Assembly (NCBI GenBank): GCA_017617445.1
Contig: JAFZWE010000013.1
Span: forward strand, 1 to 60,251
DNA length: 60,251 bases
Reading direction: 5' to 3'
Origin: Bacteroidales bacterium
Lineage (GTDB): Bacteria; Bacteroidota; Bacteroidia; Bacteroidales; WCHB1-69
Shown: positions 25,913 to 35,224 of the stretch, piece after piece
Layout: the number at the start of each line of letters is the position of its first letter
How positions within the stretch are numbered: position 1 is the stretch's first letter
Position numbers and translations under genes: made by a program
The notes under the pieces: generated by a model
The model's database searches: none
What the model was told of the DNA's origin: nothing
The model's input: the letters and a program-made list of their open reading frames with translations, nothing else

Positions 25913-28900
25913 TTAATCAAATTGAACGTTCAGATTCAAACCGCGCAACTCATTGACGAGCACGTTGAATGATTCGGGCAAACCGGGCACCGGCATCACA
26001 TCACCCTTGACGATGGCCTCGTATGCCTTTGCTCTGCCGGCCACGTCATCGGATTTCACCGTAAGGATTTCCTGAAGCACATTGGCTGCACCGAAGGCTT
26101 CAATGGCCCACACCTCCATTTCTCCGAAACGCTGTCCACCGAATTGGGCTTTACCACCGAGGGGCTGCTGTGTGATCATGGAGTAAGGTCCGATGGAGCG
26201 GGCATGCATCTTGTCGTCAACCATGTGATGGAGTTTGATCATATAGATGTAACCCACGGTGACCTTCTGGTGGAACTTTTCTCCTGTGCCACCGTCATAC
26301 AGGTCTATGCTACCATTTTCCGGCAGACCTGCCTTGGCCATCAGTTCGTTAATTTGATCCAGACTTGCGCCATCAAAAATCGGGGTGGCAAATTTCATCC
26401 CCAGTTTTTTGCCGGCCCAGCCGAGAACGGTTTCATAAATCTGTCCCAAGTTCATACGGGAGGGCACGCCCAGCGGGTTCAACACGATGTCCACAGGTGT
26501 ACCGTCGGCGAGGAAGGGCATATCCTCTTCCTTGACGATTTTCGCAACGATACCCTTGTTACCGTGACGACCGGCCATTTTGTCACCCACACGCAGTTTG
26601 CGCTTGTTGGCCACATAAACCTTAGCCATCTGCACGATGCCGTTCGGCAGTTCGCTACCGATGGTGGCATCAAATTTCTCACGCATCATCTTGGCTGTCA
26701 GCGCACGCTCTTCAATCAAATAATTGCGGATGATTTCCGTGATCAGCGCGTTCAACTTAGAGTCATTGGTCCATTTAGAGACAGAGATGGTAGAATAGTT
26801 GATACCCGACAACAGTTTCTGCGAGAATTTCGCACCTTTGGGCACGATGACGTTCTTCGCGTTGTCGTAAATATTATGTGAGATTTTACCGTTCAAAAGT
26901 TCATACAGCTTGAGGACGATTTTCTCTTTCAATTCCCCAAGTTTCTTTTCGTAATCGGCATCGATTTCCTTCAGGATGTCCTTGTCTTTCGCCTTGCCTT
27001 TTCTGTCTTTGGTCAGACGGGAGAGGGATTTGGCGGCAATCACCACACCCTTCATGGACGGCGGTGCTTTCAAGGAGGCGTCCTTCACATCGCCGGCTTT
27101 GTCGCCGAAGATGGCGCGGAGCAGTTTTTCCTCCGGAGTCGGGTAGGATTCGCCCTTCGGAGTGATCTTGCCAATCAAGATGTCACCTTCGTTCACCTCT
27201 GCGCCCACACGGATCAAACCGTCTTCGCCGAGGTCTTTCGTAGCTTCCGTAGAAACATTCGGAATATCGTTGGTGAGTTCCTCAATACCGCGTTTGGTGT
27301 CACGCACCTCCAGGGTAAACTCCTCAATGTGGATGGAAGTGAAGATATCCTCTTTCACCACTCTCTCGGAAATCACGATGGCATCCTCATAGTTATAGCC
27401 TTTCCAAGGCATGAAGGCCACCATCATGTTGCGACCCAGAGCCAATTCGCCGTCTTTAGTGGCATAACCTTCTGTCAGCACCTGCCCTTTGGTCACGCGA
27501 TCCCCCTTGCGGACAATCGGTTTATCGTTGATGCAGGAGTTCTGGTTGGTTCTTCTGAACTTCTGGAGGTTGTAAGTCTTGACATTGGAATCGAAGCGGA
27601 CCAGATTTTCCGCGTCGGTGCGGTCATATTTAATGATGATTTTGGTGGCATCGGAATATTCCACCACGCCGTTGGCCTCTGCGCGAAGCAGGTCACGGGA
27701 GTCAAGTGCCACCTGACGTTCCAATCCCGTACCCACGATGGGGGCTTCCGGAGCAAGCAACGGCACAGCCTGACGCATCATGTTTGATCCCATCAAAGCA
27801 CGGTTGGCGTCGTCATTTTCCAAGAACGGAATCAGGGAGGCAGCGATGGAGGCGATTTGGTTGGGAGCCACGTCAATCAGGTCGATTTCCTCTTTCGGAA
27901 GAATCGGGAAGTCGGCGAGGTTACGGGCTTTCACCTTGTCGCACAGTTTCCCGTTTTCATCCATCGGGGTACGGGCCTGTGCAATAGACTTGTTTTCTTC
28001 CTCCTCTGCGCTGAGGTAAATCGGAGGTTCATTGAACTGAACCACTCCGTCCACCACTTTGCGGTAGGGAGTTTCAATAAATCCCAGGTTGTTGATCTTG
28101 GCGAACACACAGAGGGAGGAGATCAAACCGATGTTCGGTCCTTCAGGAGTCTCAATGGTACAAAGTCTTCCATAGTGGGTATAGTGCACGTCACGGACCT
28201 CAAAGCCGGCGCGTTCACGGGAAAGACCTCCAGGACCCAAAGCGGAGATTCTGCGCTTGTGCGTCAGCTCTGACAGCGGGTTAGTCTGGTCCATGAATTG
28301 GGACAACTGGTTGGTTCCGAAGAAGGAGTTGATGACGGAGGAGAGGGTTTTGGCGTTGATAAGGTCAATCGGTGAGAAGACCTCGTTATCGCGCACGTTC
28401 AGTTTCTCGCGAATGGTTCTGGCCATACGGGCGAGTCCCACGCCGAACTGGTTGTACAGCTGTTCGCCGACGGTGCGGATACGACGGTTGCTCAAGTGGT
28501 CAATATCATCCACTTCCGTCTTGGAATTGATCAACTCGATCAAATATTTGATAATTTCAATGATATCTTCTTTGGTAAGGACGCCGGTTTCCATCGGGAT
28601 ATTGAGGCCGAGTTTCTTGTTGATTCTGTAGCGTCCCACTTCACCGAGGTCATAGCGCTTGTCGGAGAAGAACAGTTTTTCAAGGGTGGACCTTGCGGTT
28701 TCCTCATCCGGCGGCGCGGCGTTACGGAGCTGCAGGTAGATATATTCAATGGCCTGTTTTTCCGTGTTGGTCGGGTCCTTCAGCATGGTGTTGGTGATGA
28801 TGGAGTAGTCCGTCTGTTTCTCACTTTCCTTGTGGAAGAGGACGGTCTTGATTCCCGCATCAGCAATCATGTTGATATGTTTGTCTTCGAGAATGGTTTC

Positions 28901-29767
28901 GCGTTCGATAAGGACCTCGGTACGTTCAATATTGACGACCTCTCCAGTCTCTTCATCCACGAAATCCTCGTTCCAGGCGTGGACCACGCGGGCGGCGAGT
29001 TTGCGGCCGACGCATTTTTTCAGGTTCACCTTGGTGGCTTTGACCTCCTGGGCGATGTCGAAGATGTCTAAAATGTCTTTGTCAGTTTCATAACCGATGG
29101 CTCGCAACAGCGTGGTGACGGGGAGTTTCTTTTTCCTGTCGATGTAGGCGTACATCACGTTGTTGATGTCGGTGGTGAATTCCATCCAGGATCCCTTGAA
29201 GGGGATGATACGGGCGGAATACAGTTGTGTTCCATTGCTATGGAACGATGAGCCGAAGAAGACGCCGGGGGAGCGGTGGAGTTGGGATACCACCACGCGT
29301 TCGGCACCGTTGATGATGAAAGTGCCGCGGGGCGTCATATAGGGGATGGTGCCCAGATACACGTCCTGAATGCTGGTCTCGAAATCCTCGTGGTCGATGT
29401 CATTGCACGAGAGTTTCATTTTGGCTTTCAGCGGCACGCTGTAGGTGAGGCCTCTTTCGATGCACTCATCCATGGAGTAGCGAGGGCCGTCGATATAGTA
29501 GTCCAAAAATTCGAGGACGAAGCTGTTTCTTGCATCCGTGATGGGAAAATTCTCTGAGAACACTTTGAAAAGGCCCTCATTGTGTCTTTTTTCGGCATCG
29601 GTGTCAATCTGGAAAAATTCCTGGAAAGACTTCAGCTGAATATCCAGAAGGTCCGGGTATTCGGCCGGTCGTGTGGACGCAAAACTAAATCTGGTATTTG
29701 TGTTTTTTGTTGTTGCCAATGTTGTTTTACTTTTTAGTGGTTGTGAAAAAAGTGGTTCAGGCGGCAT
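25913..29767 (-). CDS. rpoB: DNA-directed RNA polymerase subunit beta
   Basis: A 1284-residue RNA polymerase subunit. The rifampicin-region pattern ([19 protein letters not shown]) and [12 protein letters not shown] are intact and look rifampicin-sensitive. I keep the ATG at 29767, preceded by AAGG; it gives about 28 extra residues with no clear homology before the conserved Tyr-Pro-Asp-Leu-Leu segment, and a TTG at codon 17 is an alternative start. The 116 bp before it hold a strong hairpin. Cotranscribed with rplL upstream and rpoC downstream. Confidence 0.97.
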   Translation of the reverse strand: MPPEPLFSQPLKSKTTLATTKNTNTRFSFASTRPAEYPDLLDIQLKSFQEFFQIDTDAEKRHNEGLFKVFSENFPITDARNSFVLEFLDYYIDGPRYSMDECIERGLTYSVPLKAKMKLSCNDIDHEDFETSIQDVYLGTIPYMTPRGTFIINGAERVVVSQLHRSPGVFFGSSFHSNGTQLYSARIIPFKGSWMEFTTDINNVMYAYIDRKKKLPVTTLLRAIGYETDKDILDIFDIAQEVKATKVNLKKCVGRKLAARVVHAWNEDFVDEETGEVVNIERTEVLIERETILEDKHINMIADAGIKTVLFHKESEKQTDYSIITNTMLKDPTNTEKQAIEYIYLQLRNAAPPDEETARSTLEKLFFSDKRYDLGEVGRYRINKKLGLNIPMETGVLTKEDIIEIIKYLIELINSKTEVDDIDHLSNRRIRTVGEQLYNQFGVGLARMARTIREKLNVRDNEVFSPIDLINAKTLSSVINSFFGTNQLSQFMDQTNPLSELTHKRRISALGPGGLSRERAGFEVRDVHYTHYGRLCTIETPEGPNIGLISSLCVFAKINNLGFIETPYRKVVDGVVQFNEPPIYLSAEEEENKSIAQARTPMDENGKLCDKVKARNLADFPILPKEEIDLIDVAPNQIASIAASLIPFLENDDANRALMGSNMMRQAVPLLAPEAPIVGTGLERQVALDSRDLLRAEANGVVEYSDATKIIIKYDRTDAENLVRFDSNVKTYNLQKFRRTNQNSCINDKPIVRKGDRVTKGQVLTEGYATKDGELALGRNMMVAFMPWKGYNYEDAIVISERVVKEDIFTSIHIEEFTLEVRDTKRGIEELTNDIPNVSTEATKDLGEDGLIRVGAEVNEGDILIGKITPKGESYPTPEEKLLRAIFGDKAGDVKDASLKAPPSMKGVVIAAKSLSRLTKDRKGKAKDKDILKEIDADYEKKLGELKEKIVLKLYELLNGKISHNIYDNAKNVIVPKGAKFSQKLLSGINYSTISVSKWTNDSKLNALITEIIRNYLIEERALTAKMMREKFDATIGSELPNGIVQMAKVYVANKRKLRVGDKMAGRHGNKGIVAKIVKEEDMPFLADGTPVDIVLNPLGVPSRMNLGQIYETVLGWAGKKLGMKFATPIFDGASLDQINELMAKAGLPENGSIDLYDGGTGEKFHQKVTVGYIYMIKLHHMVDDKMHARSIGPYSMITQQPLGGKAQFGGQRFGEMEVWAIEAFGAANVLQEILTVKSDDVAGRAKAYEAIVKGDVMPVPGLPESFNVLVNELRGLNLNVQFD

Positions 29768-29830
29768 TTGCCGGCCTTATGGCTGGTGGTGTGTTAAGCC
29801 TCGCTGGGGGTGCGGGATTATACACAACAA

Positions 29831-29860
29831 GTACAAGGCTCCACTAGGGAGACCTTGTAC
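29831..29860 (-). other. Hairpin between rplL and rpoB (possible attenuator)
   Basis: GTACAAGG-CTCC pairs with GGAG-A-CCTTGTAC around a 5 nt loop, a 12 bp stem. On the minus strand (direction of the operon) it is followed by TTGTTGTG, not a full T-run. It may act as a partial terminator or RNA-processing site lowering rpoBC output relative to ribosomal proteins. Confidence 0.6.
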
Positions 29861-29883
29861 TTTTGTGGGTGTGGGGAGTGGTG

Positions 29884-30264
29884 TTATTTCACTTCCACTT
29901 CAGCACCGGCTTCTTCCAGAGACTTCTTCAAGCCTTCGGCTTCGTCTTTGGAAACGCCTTCTTTGATGGGCTTCGGAGCGCCGTCCACCAATTCCTTGGC
30001 TTCTTTCAGTCCGAGACCGGTGAGTTCCTTCACTAATTTCACAACGGCGAGTTTCTGTGCGCCGGCTGATTTCAGGATAACGTCGAATTCGGTTTTCTCT
30101 TCAGCTTCGGCTGCTGCGCCGCCAGCTGCGGGACCAGCGGCAACGGCTACTGCGGCTGCTGCGGGTTCAATACCGTATTCTTCCTTCAAAATTTGAGCTA
30201 ATTCGTTAACTTCCTTAACGGTCAAATTCACTAATTGTTCTGCAAATGCTTTCAAATCTGCCAT
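29884..30264 (-). CDS. rplL: 50S ribosomal protein L7/L12
   Basis: A 126-residue stalk protein binding translation GTPases. The N-terminal dimerisation part leads to an Ala-rich hinge (about 34-52), then the globular C-terminal domain with Lys-Leu-Ala-Val-Val-Lys and the Gly-Leu-Lys-Glu-Ala-Lys-Glu-Leu-Val motif. It follows rplJ by 46 bp, the usual order. Confidence 0.98.
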   Translation of the reverse strand: MADLKAFAEQLVNLTVKEVNELAQILKEEYGIEPAAAAVAVAAGPAAGGAAAEAEEKTEFDVILKSAGAQKLAVVKLVKELTGLGLKEAKELVDGAPKPIKEGVSKDEAEGLKKSLEEAGAEVEVK

Positions 30265-30310
30265 AACTGTTTATTTTTTTAAATGGTTTCTAATTTAATT
30301 TTTTGTTTTT

Positions 30311-30829
30311 TTATGCTCTTTCGGATAAGGTTTTTACGATGCCTGCAAGTTTGCCGCCGCCAGACTGGAGTGCGGAAATAACGTTCTTTGCAGGGGACTG
30401 CAACAAACCGATGATGTCTCCGATGAGTTCTTCTCTTGACTTGATGTTGCAAAGATTTTCCAATTGCTCATCGCCGATGTAGGCTGCGCTTTCAATGAAT
30501 GCGGCTTTGATGATGGGCTTTTTGTTTTTCGCACGGAACTCCTTGATCAGTTTTGCCGGTGCGTTGCCCACGGTAGCCAGCATGATAGCGGTGCTGCCTT
30601 CCAATACCGGATAGATTTCCGAGTAGTCAACCTCAGACTGGTCCATGGCGCGTTTCAGAAGGGTGTTCTTCACCACTTTCAGCTTGATCTCGCGCTTGAA
30701 GCATTGTCTTCTCAGTTGGTTTACCGTGTCAACAGTGAATCCGGAAATGTCCGTTACATATACATTCGGATAGTTAGCTAAATCTTTCGCAATCGCGTCA
30801 ATAATCTGACTTTTTTGTTCTTGTTTCAT
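30311..30829 (-). CDS. rplJ: 50S ribosomal protein L10
   Basis: A 172-residue protein forming the base of the L7/L12 stalk. The N-terminal RNA-binding domain (about 1-100) and C-terminal helix (about 140-170) that binds L7/L12 are recognisable. It lies between rplA and rplL in the canonical cluster. L10 often represses its own leader; a dedicated leader is short here (18 bp to rplA), so any control would act on the longer polycistronic RNA. Confidence 0.97.
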   Translation of the reverse strand: MKQEQKSQIIDAIAKDLANYPNVYVTDISGFTVDTVNQLRRQCFKREIKLKVVKNTLLKRAMDQSEVDYSEIYPVLEGSTAIMLATVGNAPAKLIKEFRAKNKKPIIKAAFIESAAYIGDEQLENLCNIKSREELIGDIIGLLQSPAKNVISALQSGGGKLAGIVKTLSERA

Positions 30830-30847
30830 CTTAATTTAGCTTTTTAA

Positions 30848-31543
30848 TTATAATGTAACCGATTTCACATCAACCTGTACTCCGGGACTCATTGTGGAGG
30901 AGATGTAGATGCTCTTGATATAGGTTCCCTTTGCTGCGCTCGGTTTCAGCTTGATGATGGTTGACATCATTTCGCGGGCGTTCTCCACCAGCTTGTCGGC
31001 GCTGAAGTTCATCTTGCCGATGCCGGTATGGATGATACCGTACTTGTCAACCTTGAAATCAATCTTACCGGCTTTCACATCAGAAACAGCCTTGCCGATC
31101 TCCATCGTGACGGTACCGGCTTTCGGGTTCGGCATCAAGCCGCGGGGGCCCAAAATCTTACCCAGCGCACCGATCTTCGGCATCACGCTCGGCATGGTGA
31201 TGATCACATCCACGTCGGTCCAACCTTTTTTGATTTTGTCGACGTATTCTTCCAAGCCTACGTAATCAGCGCCGGCAGCCTTTGCTTCTTCCTCCTTGTC
31301 AGGAGTGCAGAGCACCAAAACACGAACCACCTTGCCGGTGCCGTGCGGGAGGGTCACAATACCTCTCACCATCTGGTTGGCCTTGCGCGGGTCAACTCCC
31401 AGACGGACGTCAATATCGAAGGAGGCATCAAACTTTGTGTAGGTGATGTCTTTTACGATATTTACGGCTTCCACGAGCGGATATGCTTTGGTCTTATCAA
31501 ATTTTGCAAAAGCCTCTTTGCGTTTTTTTGATATTTTAGCCAT
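30848..31543 (-). CDS. rplA: 50S ribosomal protein L1
   Basis: A 231-residue protein of the L1 stalk, which moves E-site tRNA. It has the family signature near [12 protein letters not shown]. Length and position (after rplK, 23 bp) are standard. Confidence 0.98.
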   Translation of the reverse strand: MAKISKKRKEAFAKFDKTKAYPLVEAVNIVKDITYTKFDASFDIDVRLGVDPRKANQMVRGIVTLPHGTGKVVRVLVLCTPDKEEEAKAAGADYVGLEEYVDKIKKGWTDVDVIITMPSVMPKIGALGKILGPRGLMPNPKAGTVTMEIGKAVSDVKAGKIDFKVDKYGIIHTGIGKMNFSADKLVENAREMMSTIIKLKPSAAKGTYIKSIYISSTMSPGVQVDVKSVTL

Positions 31544-31566
31544 CTTGTTTCAATTTACTTTAATAA

Positions 31567-32013
31567 TTAATTTTCAAAAGGGTTGGTTCCGCCTTTGACC
31601 ACAATACCCATGCTTCGTGCCGTACCGGCAACCATTGACATGGCTGACTCGGTGGTAAAGCAGTTCAGGTCGGGCATTTTGTCTTCGGCAATCGTCTTCA
31701 CCTGATCCCATGTGATGGTGGCCACTTTGCTACGGTTCGGCTCTGCGGAGCCCTTCTGCAGCTTGGCAGCTTCCTTCAGTTGCACAGCAACCGGAGGGGT
31801 CTTGATGATGAAGTCAAAGGATTTGTCCTTGTAAACAGTGATGATCACCGGAATGATCTTCCCCGCCTTGTCTTGCGTACGGGCGTTGAACTGTTTGCAG
31901 AACTCCATGATGTTCACACCCTTGGAACCCAGCGCGGGACCCACCGGCGGTGAAGGATTTGCGGCACCTCCCTTGATTTGTAACTTAATTAATCCAGCTA
32001 CTTCTTTTGCCAT
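31567..32013 (-). CDS. rplK: 50S ribosomal protein L11
   Basis: A 148-residue protein at the GTPase-associated centre. N-terminal Pro-Pro-Val-Gly-Pro-Ala-Leu-Gly motif and C-terminal rRNA-binding domain are present. It follows nusG by 41 bp. Confidence 0.98.
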   Translation of the reverse strand: MAKEVAGLIKLQIKGGAANPSPPVGPALGSKGVNIMEFCKQFNARTQDKAGKIIPVIITVYKDKSFDFIIKTPPVAVQLKEAAKLQKGSAEPNRSKVATITWDQVKTIAEDKMPDLNCFTTESAMSMVAGTARSMGIVVKGGTNPFEN

Positions 32014-32054
32014 TTTTAATTTTTTTTAGTTGTGTAACAATTGTTTAGTGGCAT

Positions 32055-32606
32055 TTACACCTTTTCAACCTGCATAAAACTGAGCTCAAGCGGAGTCTTA
32101 CGGCCGAAGATTTTCACCATAACCTTCAGCTTCTTCTTCTCGGTGTTGATCTCCTCGATCACGCCGTTGAAAGTGTTGAAAGGCCCGTCCACCACCTTGA
32201 CCTCTTCGCCCACAATGAAGGGGGGAGCAAAGGTTTCGTCCTGCTCAAGCAGTTCGTCCACCTTCCCTAACATCCGGGTTACTTCGGCAGGACGCAGAGG
32301 CGTGGGAATATCGGTTTTGTGTTTGCAACCTACAAAGCCCAGCACGCCCGGTATGTTCAGCAAAATGTGCAACACCTCCCCCAGTTTCATCACTTCTACA
32401 AAAATGTAGCCCGGGAAGTAGGTGTTCTCTTTGCTGATCTTCTTGCCGTTGCGGATCTGATAAACTTTCTCGGTCGGTATCAGAATCCGGGACACGAAAT
32501 CCTTGATGTGGCAAGCCTCTATCTCACTCTCGATATTCTGCTTGACCTTCTTCTCGGTTCCCGTTACCGTTCTGATCACATACCATTTTCTTTCAATCTC
32601 TGCCAT
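32055..32606 (-). CDS. nusG: Transcription termination/antitermination protein NusG
   Basis: Start set at 32606 (Met-Ala-Glu-Ile-Glu-Arg-Lys-Trp-Tyr-Val); a frame extension to 32636 adds ten unlikely residues. The 183-residue protein has the NGN domain (Trp-Tyr-Val-Ile-Arg-Thr-Val-Thr-Gly, Phe-Pro-Gly-Tyr-Ile-Phe) and a C-terminal KOW domain (Gly-Glu-Glu-Val-Lys-Val-Val-Asp-Gly-Pro-Phe). It binds RNA polymerase and links to Rho or ribosomes. It is 46 bp from secE. Confidence 0.96.
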   Translation of the reverse strand: MAEIERKWYVIRTVTGTEKKVKQNIESEIEACHIKDFVSRILIPTEKVYQIRNGKKISKENTYFPGYIFVEVMKLGEVLHILLNIPGVLGFVGCKHKTDIPTPLRPAEVTRMLGKVDELLEQDETFAPPFIVGEEVKVVDGPFNTFNGVIEEINTEKKKLKVMVKIFGRKTPLELSFMQVEKV

Positions 32607-32652
32607 ACTGCTAAAGGTGTTGACGGTGAATACCAACTATAATTATTCCAAA

Positions 32653-32847
32653 TTACGAAAGCGTGGGGAACATGAGGTCCATACCCCATGAAAAGATAAC
32701 ATCCATCAACCATACGATTAACGCAATGATTAGGGAAGCAATGGATACGACAATGACGCTGCTCTGCAAATCGTCTGCAGAAGGCCAGGTTACTTTGTTC
32801 ACCAATTCGTCATAGGTTTCTTTCAAATATCTGCCAATCTTTCTCAT
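32653..32847 (-). CDS. secE: Preprotein translocase subunit SecE
   Basis: A 64-residue single-span subunit of the SecYEG channel. The amphipathic segment Tyr-Asp-Glu-Leu-Val-Asn-Lys-Val-Thr-Trp-Pro-Ser is followed by one membrane helix (about 29-55). Small size is normal for the short bacterial form. First gene of the secE-nusG-rplKAJL-rpoBC transcript. Confidence 0.95.
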   Translation of the reverse strand: MRKIGRYLKETYDELVNKVTWPSADDLQSSVIVVSIASLIIALIVWLMDVIFSWGMDLMFPTLS

Positions 32848-32964
32848 TTTGAATAATTTTATTTTTCTTTTCTATCCTATTTTTGGAAGTTTTGGAAGTT
32901 TTTTTTGCATTTTTCAACTACATAATCGTTGCGGAGCAGCCTCTTTGTACGCGATTCTAACCAC

Positions 32965-32986
32965 CTCATAAACAATAATTTATGAG
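32965..32986 (-). other. Hairpin in secE leader
   Basis: CTCATAAA and TTTATGAG, 8 bp perfect arms with a CAATAA loop, roughly 120 nt upstream of secE and within the transcribed leader if the 33038 promoter is used. Confidence 0.5.
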
Positions 32987-33037
32987 ACAATCTTCCTCAT
33001 ACGTGCCAGTCTTGCATACTACAACGCAATAAGCTGG

Positions 33038-33045
33038 CAAATATA
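33038..33045 (-). promoter_or_regulatory. Promoter -7 element of the secE-rpoC operon
   Basis: Minus strand TATATTTG, about 190 bp before secE. A TTTTGG stretch lies about 17-18 bp upstream as a possible -33 box. The leader would be unusually long (about 185 nt). Confidence 0.5.
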
Positions 33046-33183
33046 CATTTTTTTTATTTCCAAAATCAGTGTTGAAAAAAAATGAAAAATATTTTTTTAT
33101 TTCTCGTTTTTTTATATATCCAAAACCACAATCTTCCCTCTTTTTTTTCTTTGATTTGTCGTCGCACTTTTGATTTTTTCGTG

Positions 33184-33191
33184 TATTTTTG
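33184..33191 (+). promoter_or_regulatory. Promoter -7 element for the purine phosphorylase gene
   Basis: TATTTTTG lies 66 bp before the chosen start. Transcription would start within the longer frame extension that begins at 33170, which rules that extension out. Confidence 0.55.
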
Positions 33192-33256
33192 CACCTGCAT
33201 TTGCAAGCCTATCAAACTTTATACAATATTATATATATATGCTGAACATTGGAAAA

Positions 33257-34057
33257 ATGAATGAGAGCGCCAGCTACCTCCAAAGCTGCTGCAACCTGAA
33301 ACCTGAAGTGGCCATCGTCCTCGGATCTGGATTGGGCGGGCTGGTGGATGAAATCCTCATTGAAAAGGAAATCCCCTATCACGAGATCCCCAACTTCCCG
33401 GTCTCCACCGTCCAAGGGCACAAAGGCACCCTGATCTTCGGGAAGCTCAACGGAGTGAATGTCCTCGTGATGAGCGGTCGTTTCCACTATTATGAAGGGT
33501 ACGACATGCAGACCCTTACCTTCCCCATTCAGGTCATGAGCCGCATGGGTATCAAAAAACTCATCCTCTCCAATGCCGCCGGCGGACTGAACCCCTCTTT
33601 TGACATCGCCGACATCATGGTCATCACCGACCATATCAACTTGATGGGCAACAACCCCCTCCTCGGTCCCAACGATGACACCATAGGACCACGCTTCCCT
33701 GACATGAGCGAGGCCTACTCCCGGCGCATGGTGAAACTGGCGCAAAAGGTAGGCGAGGAACAAAACATCAAACTGCAGCACGGCGTTTATGTCGGTGTCA
33801 CCGGTCCCTGCTATGAGACCCCCGCCGAATACCATGCCTTCCACATCCTCGGCGCTGACGCCGTCGGCATGTCCACCGTGCCGGAAACCATCATGGCCCG
33901 CTATCTGGGCATGGAGGTTTTCGCTCTGTCCGTCATCACCGACCTGGGCGTGCTCGGTCAAATTGAAAAAGCCTCCCATGAGGAGGTGCTGAATGCCGCC
34001 GCCAAAGCCGAGCCCAAAATGATCTGCCTCGTCAAAGAGCTCCTGCCTCAGTTGTAA
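33257..34057 (+). CDS. punA: Purine-nucleoside phosphorylase (PNP-I, trimeric type)
   Basis: I start at Met-Asn-Glu-Ser (33257), preceded by GGAAAA; ATG 33239 is an alternative. The 266-residue enzyme phosphorolyses purine nucleosides to base and ribose-1-phosphate in salvage. Motifs: Leu-Gly-Ser24-Gly-Leu-Gly, Gly-His55-Lys-Gly, Gly-Arg-Phe-His77-Tyr-Tyr-Glu-Gly, Ser-Asn-Ala-Ala-Gly-Gly, and Glu191 in Thr-Pro-Ala-Glu. The residue matching Asn243 of mammalian PNP is Asp229 (Val-Ile-Thr-Asp-Leu-Gly), the position that shifts preference between 6-oxo and 6-amino purines. Its stop region overlaps the convergent Rieske-like gene by 10 bp. Confidence 0.92.
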   Translation: MNESASYLQSCCNLKPEVAIVLGSGLGGLVDEILIEKEIPYHEIPNFPVSTVQGHKGTLIFGKLNGVNVLVMSGRFHYYEGYDMQTLTFPIQVMSRMGIKKLILSNAAGGLNPSFDIADIMVITDHINLMGNNPLLGPNDDTIGPRFPDMSEAYSRRMVKLAQKVGEEQNIKLQHGVYVGVTGPCYETPAEYHAFHILGADAVGMSTVPETIMARYLGMEVFALSVITDLGVLGQIEKASHEEVLNAAAKAEPKMICLVKELLPQL

Positions 34058-34497
34058 ATCCGCAAACGGCGACCATCATAGTTGGTCTTGTAATATTTCA
34101 AGGGATATTGCGACGGCCCGTCAATCACTGAGCCGTCCAAAATGTTGAAGCGAGTCCCGCATTCCGGATCTGTTATCATGATACCACTCTCATCCACTAC
34201 CAGCCACGAATCCGCATTCTCCCAATCATACGGACATGCCCTATCGTATGCAACAAAAGTTTGATAATCAATTCTATACACAATTATCCCGGCCACACCC
34301 CCGGTAAAATACTCGTAACCCCCTATGAAATTCAATTTGTAATATTGGACATCATCCGGGAAAATGGTGAAATTCACTTTCACATTGGGGATGGTCGCGT
34401 GCTGATACCCTTCACAGCGGGTAAAAAGAAGGGCGAGCAGAAAAACAGCACACAAAATACTGCAACTCCTTTTCATAAATAAAAGTGATTTACGCAT
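34048..34497 (-). CDS. Lipoprotein with degenerate Rieske-like domain
   Basis: Start at 34497 (Met-Arg-Lys-Ser); ATG 34476 (Met-Lys-Arg-Ser) is equally possible. About 149 residues. A lipoprotein signal ends in Leu-Leu-Phe-Thr-Arg-Cys. The rest looks like a Rieske fold: Arg-Ala-Cys-Pro-Tyr-Asp-Trp then Asp-Pro-Glu-Cys-Gly-Thr-Arg-Phe-Asn-Ile-Leu-Asp-Gly-Ser-Val-Ile-Asp-Gly-Pro. In real Rieske proteins each motif has Cys plus His ligands for a [2Fe-2S] cluster. Here both His are gone (Cys-Pro-Tyr and Cys-Gly-Thr-Arg), so a classic cluster is unlikely. It overlaps the stop of the upstream lipoprotein gene by 8 bp. Confidence 0.7.
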   Translation of the reverse strand: MRKSLLFMKRSCSILCAVFLLALLFTRCEGYQHATIPNVKVNFTIFPDDVQYYKLNFIGGYEYFTGGVAGIIVYRIDYQTFVAYDRACPYDWENADSWLVVDESGIMITDPECGTRFNILDGSVIDGPSQYPLKYYKTNYDGRRLRIYN

Positions 34498-35068
34498 GAC
34501 TGTTGTTCTTTTCCGCTTTGATTGACAGGGATTTGATGCCATATACGGGGAATCTGTTCACTCGCATCTCCACATAGAAAGTGGCTTTCCCCGCCACGGG
34601 GAAGCGCAAATTCGTGAACACTTTATGGGTGTGCCTCTTGATGGTTTTCCCGTTTTCAGTTCCTACGGACGCGTTCCGGCTGTTGTCATTGAAATCAATC
34701 TTGTAGGTGTTGGTTCGGCGGTCATTGGAATCGGGGGAGACGGCAGTGATGTCCATCGGCAGATAAGCGATGTCAATGTCATTGAGAAACTCCACCTCCA
34801 GAGTGATATCGTACAGGGCATCCGCGGTCGGTATATCTCCGTAAAAAACAATTTCCTTATGCAGCATCACATCCTGATTGGGAAGGGTGTCCTTGCGGGG
34901 GATGTACACGTTATTAGGGAAATCATGCCTTGCACTGAAAATATAGTTTGCAGTTTGTGTTTCGGAAGTCGCATTCTTGTCGGAACTTTTTTTATGACAG
35001 GATGTAAACAACAAACAGATTATCAGCAGAATTGCAAGATTTGAAAAATTTTTTCCCGTTATTTTCAT
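34490..35068 (-). CDS. Lipoprotein, GldH-like
   Basis: A 192-residue lipoprotein: hydrophobic signal then lipobox Leu-Leu-Phe-Thr-Ser-Cys (Cys about 24). The mature part is predicted beta-rich with Leu-Glu-Val-Glu-Phe-Leu-Asn and ends Glu-Met-Arg-Val-Asn-Arg-Phe-Pro-Val-Tyr-Gly-Ile. That resembles the ending of gliding-motility lipoproteins GldH (helper of gliding/T9SS-related complexes in Bacteroidota). The similarity is suggestive only. It is cotranscribed with the Rieske-like lipoprotein gene. Confidence 0.55.
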   Translation of the reverse strand: MKITGKNFSNLAILLIICLLFTSCHKKSSDKNATSETQTANYIFSARHDFPNNVYIPRKDTLPNQDVMLHKEIVFYGDIPTADALYDITLEVEFLNDIDIAYLPMDITAVSPDSNDRRTNTYKIDFNDNSRNASVGTENGKTIKRHTHKVFTNLRFPVAGKATFYVEMRVNRFPVYGIKSLSIKAEKNNSHA

Positions 35069-35224
35069 TATGAACGTTTTTAGATTTGAAATTTTAATAC
35101 TTTCGCAAACGAAAAATTTTCGGCAAAATTACACTATATTTTTTATTTGGTTGAATTTCGTCAAAATGCGTCCGACTTTTTTATAAAACATTGAGAATCT
35201 ATTATCTAACTAAATTTTTTACTG

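Larger units (their letters stand above)
32848..33256. other. Intergenic region between secE and the purine phosphorylase gene
   Basis: About 400 bp with no tRNA or ORF I can support. It holds the long leader of the secE operon, with a CTCATAAA/TTTATGAG hairpin at 32965-32986, and the divergent promoters at 33038 and 33184. A tRNA-Trp and tuf, which often precede secE, are not here. Confidence 0.7.

Noticed and set aside
32848-33170. tRNA-Trp or tuf upstream of secE
   Set aside because: Expected from gene order in relatives, but no T-loop GTTCRA pattern or cloverleaf was found on either strand.
34461-34482. Classic Rieske iron-sulfur protein annotation
   Set aside because: The fold is similar, but both histidine ligands are missing, so I describe it only as Rieske-like.
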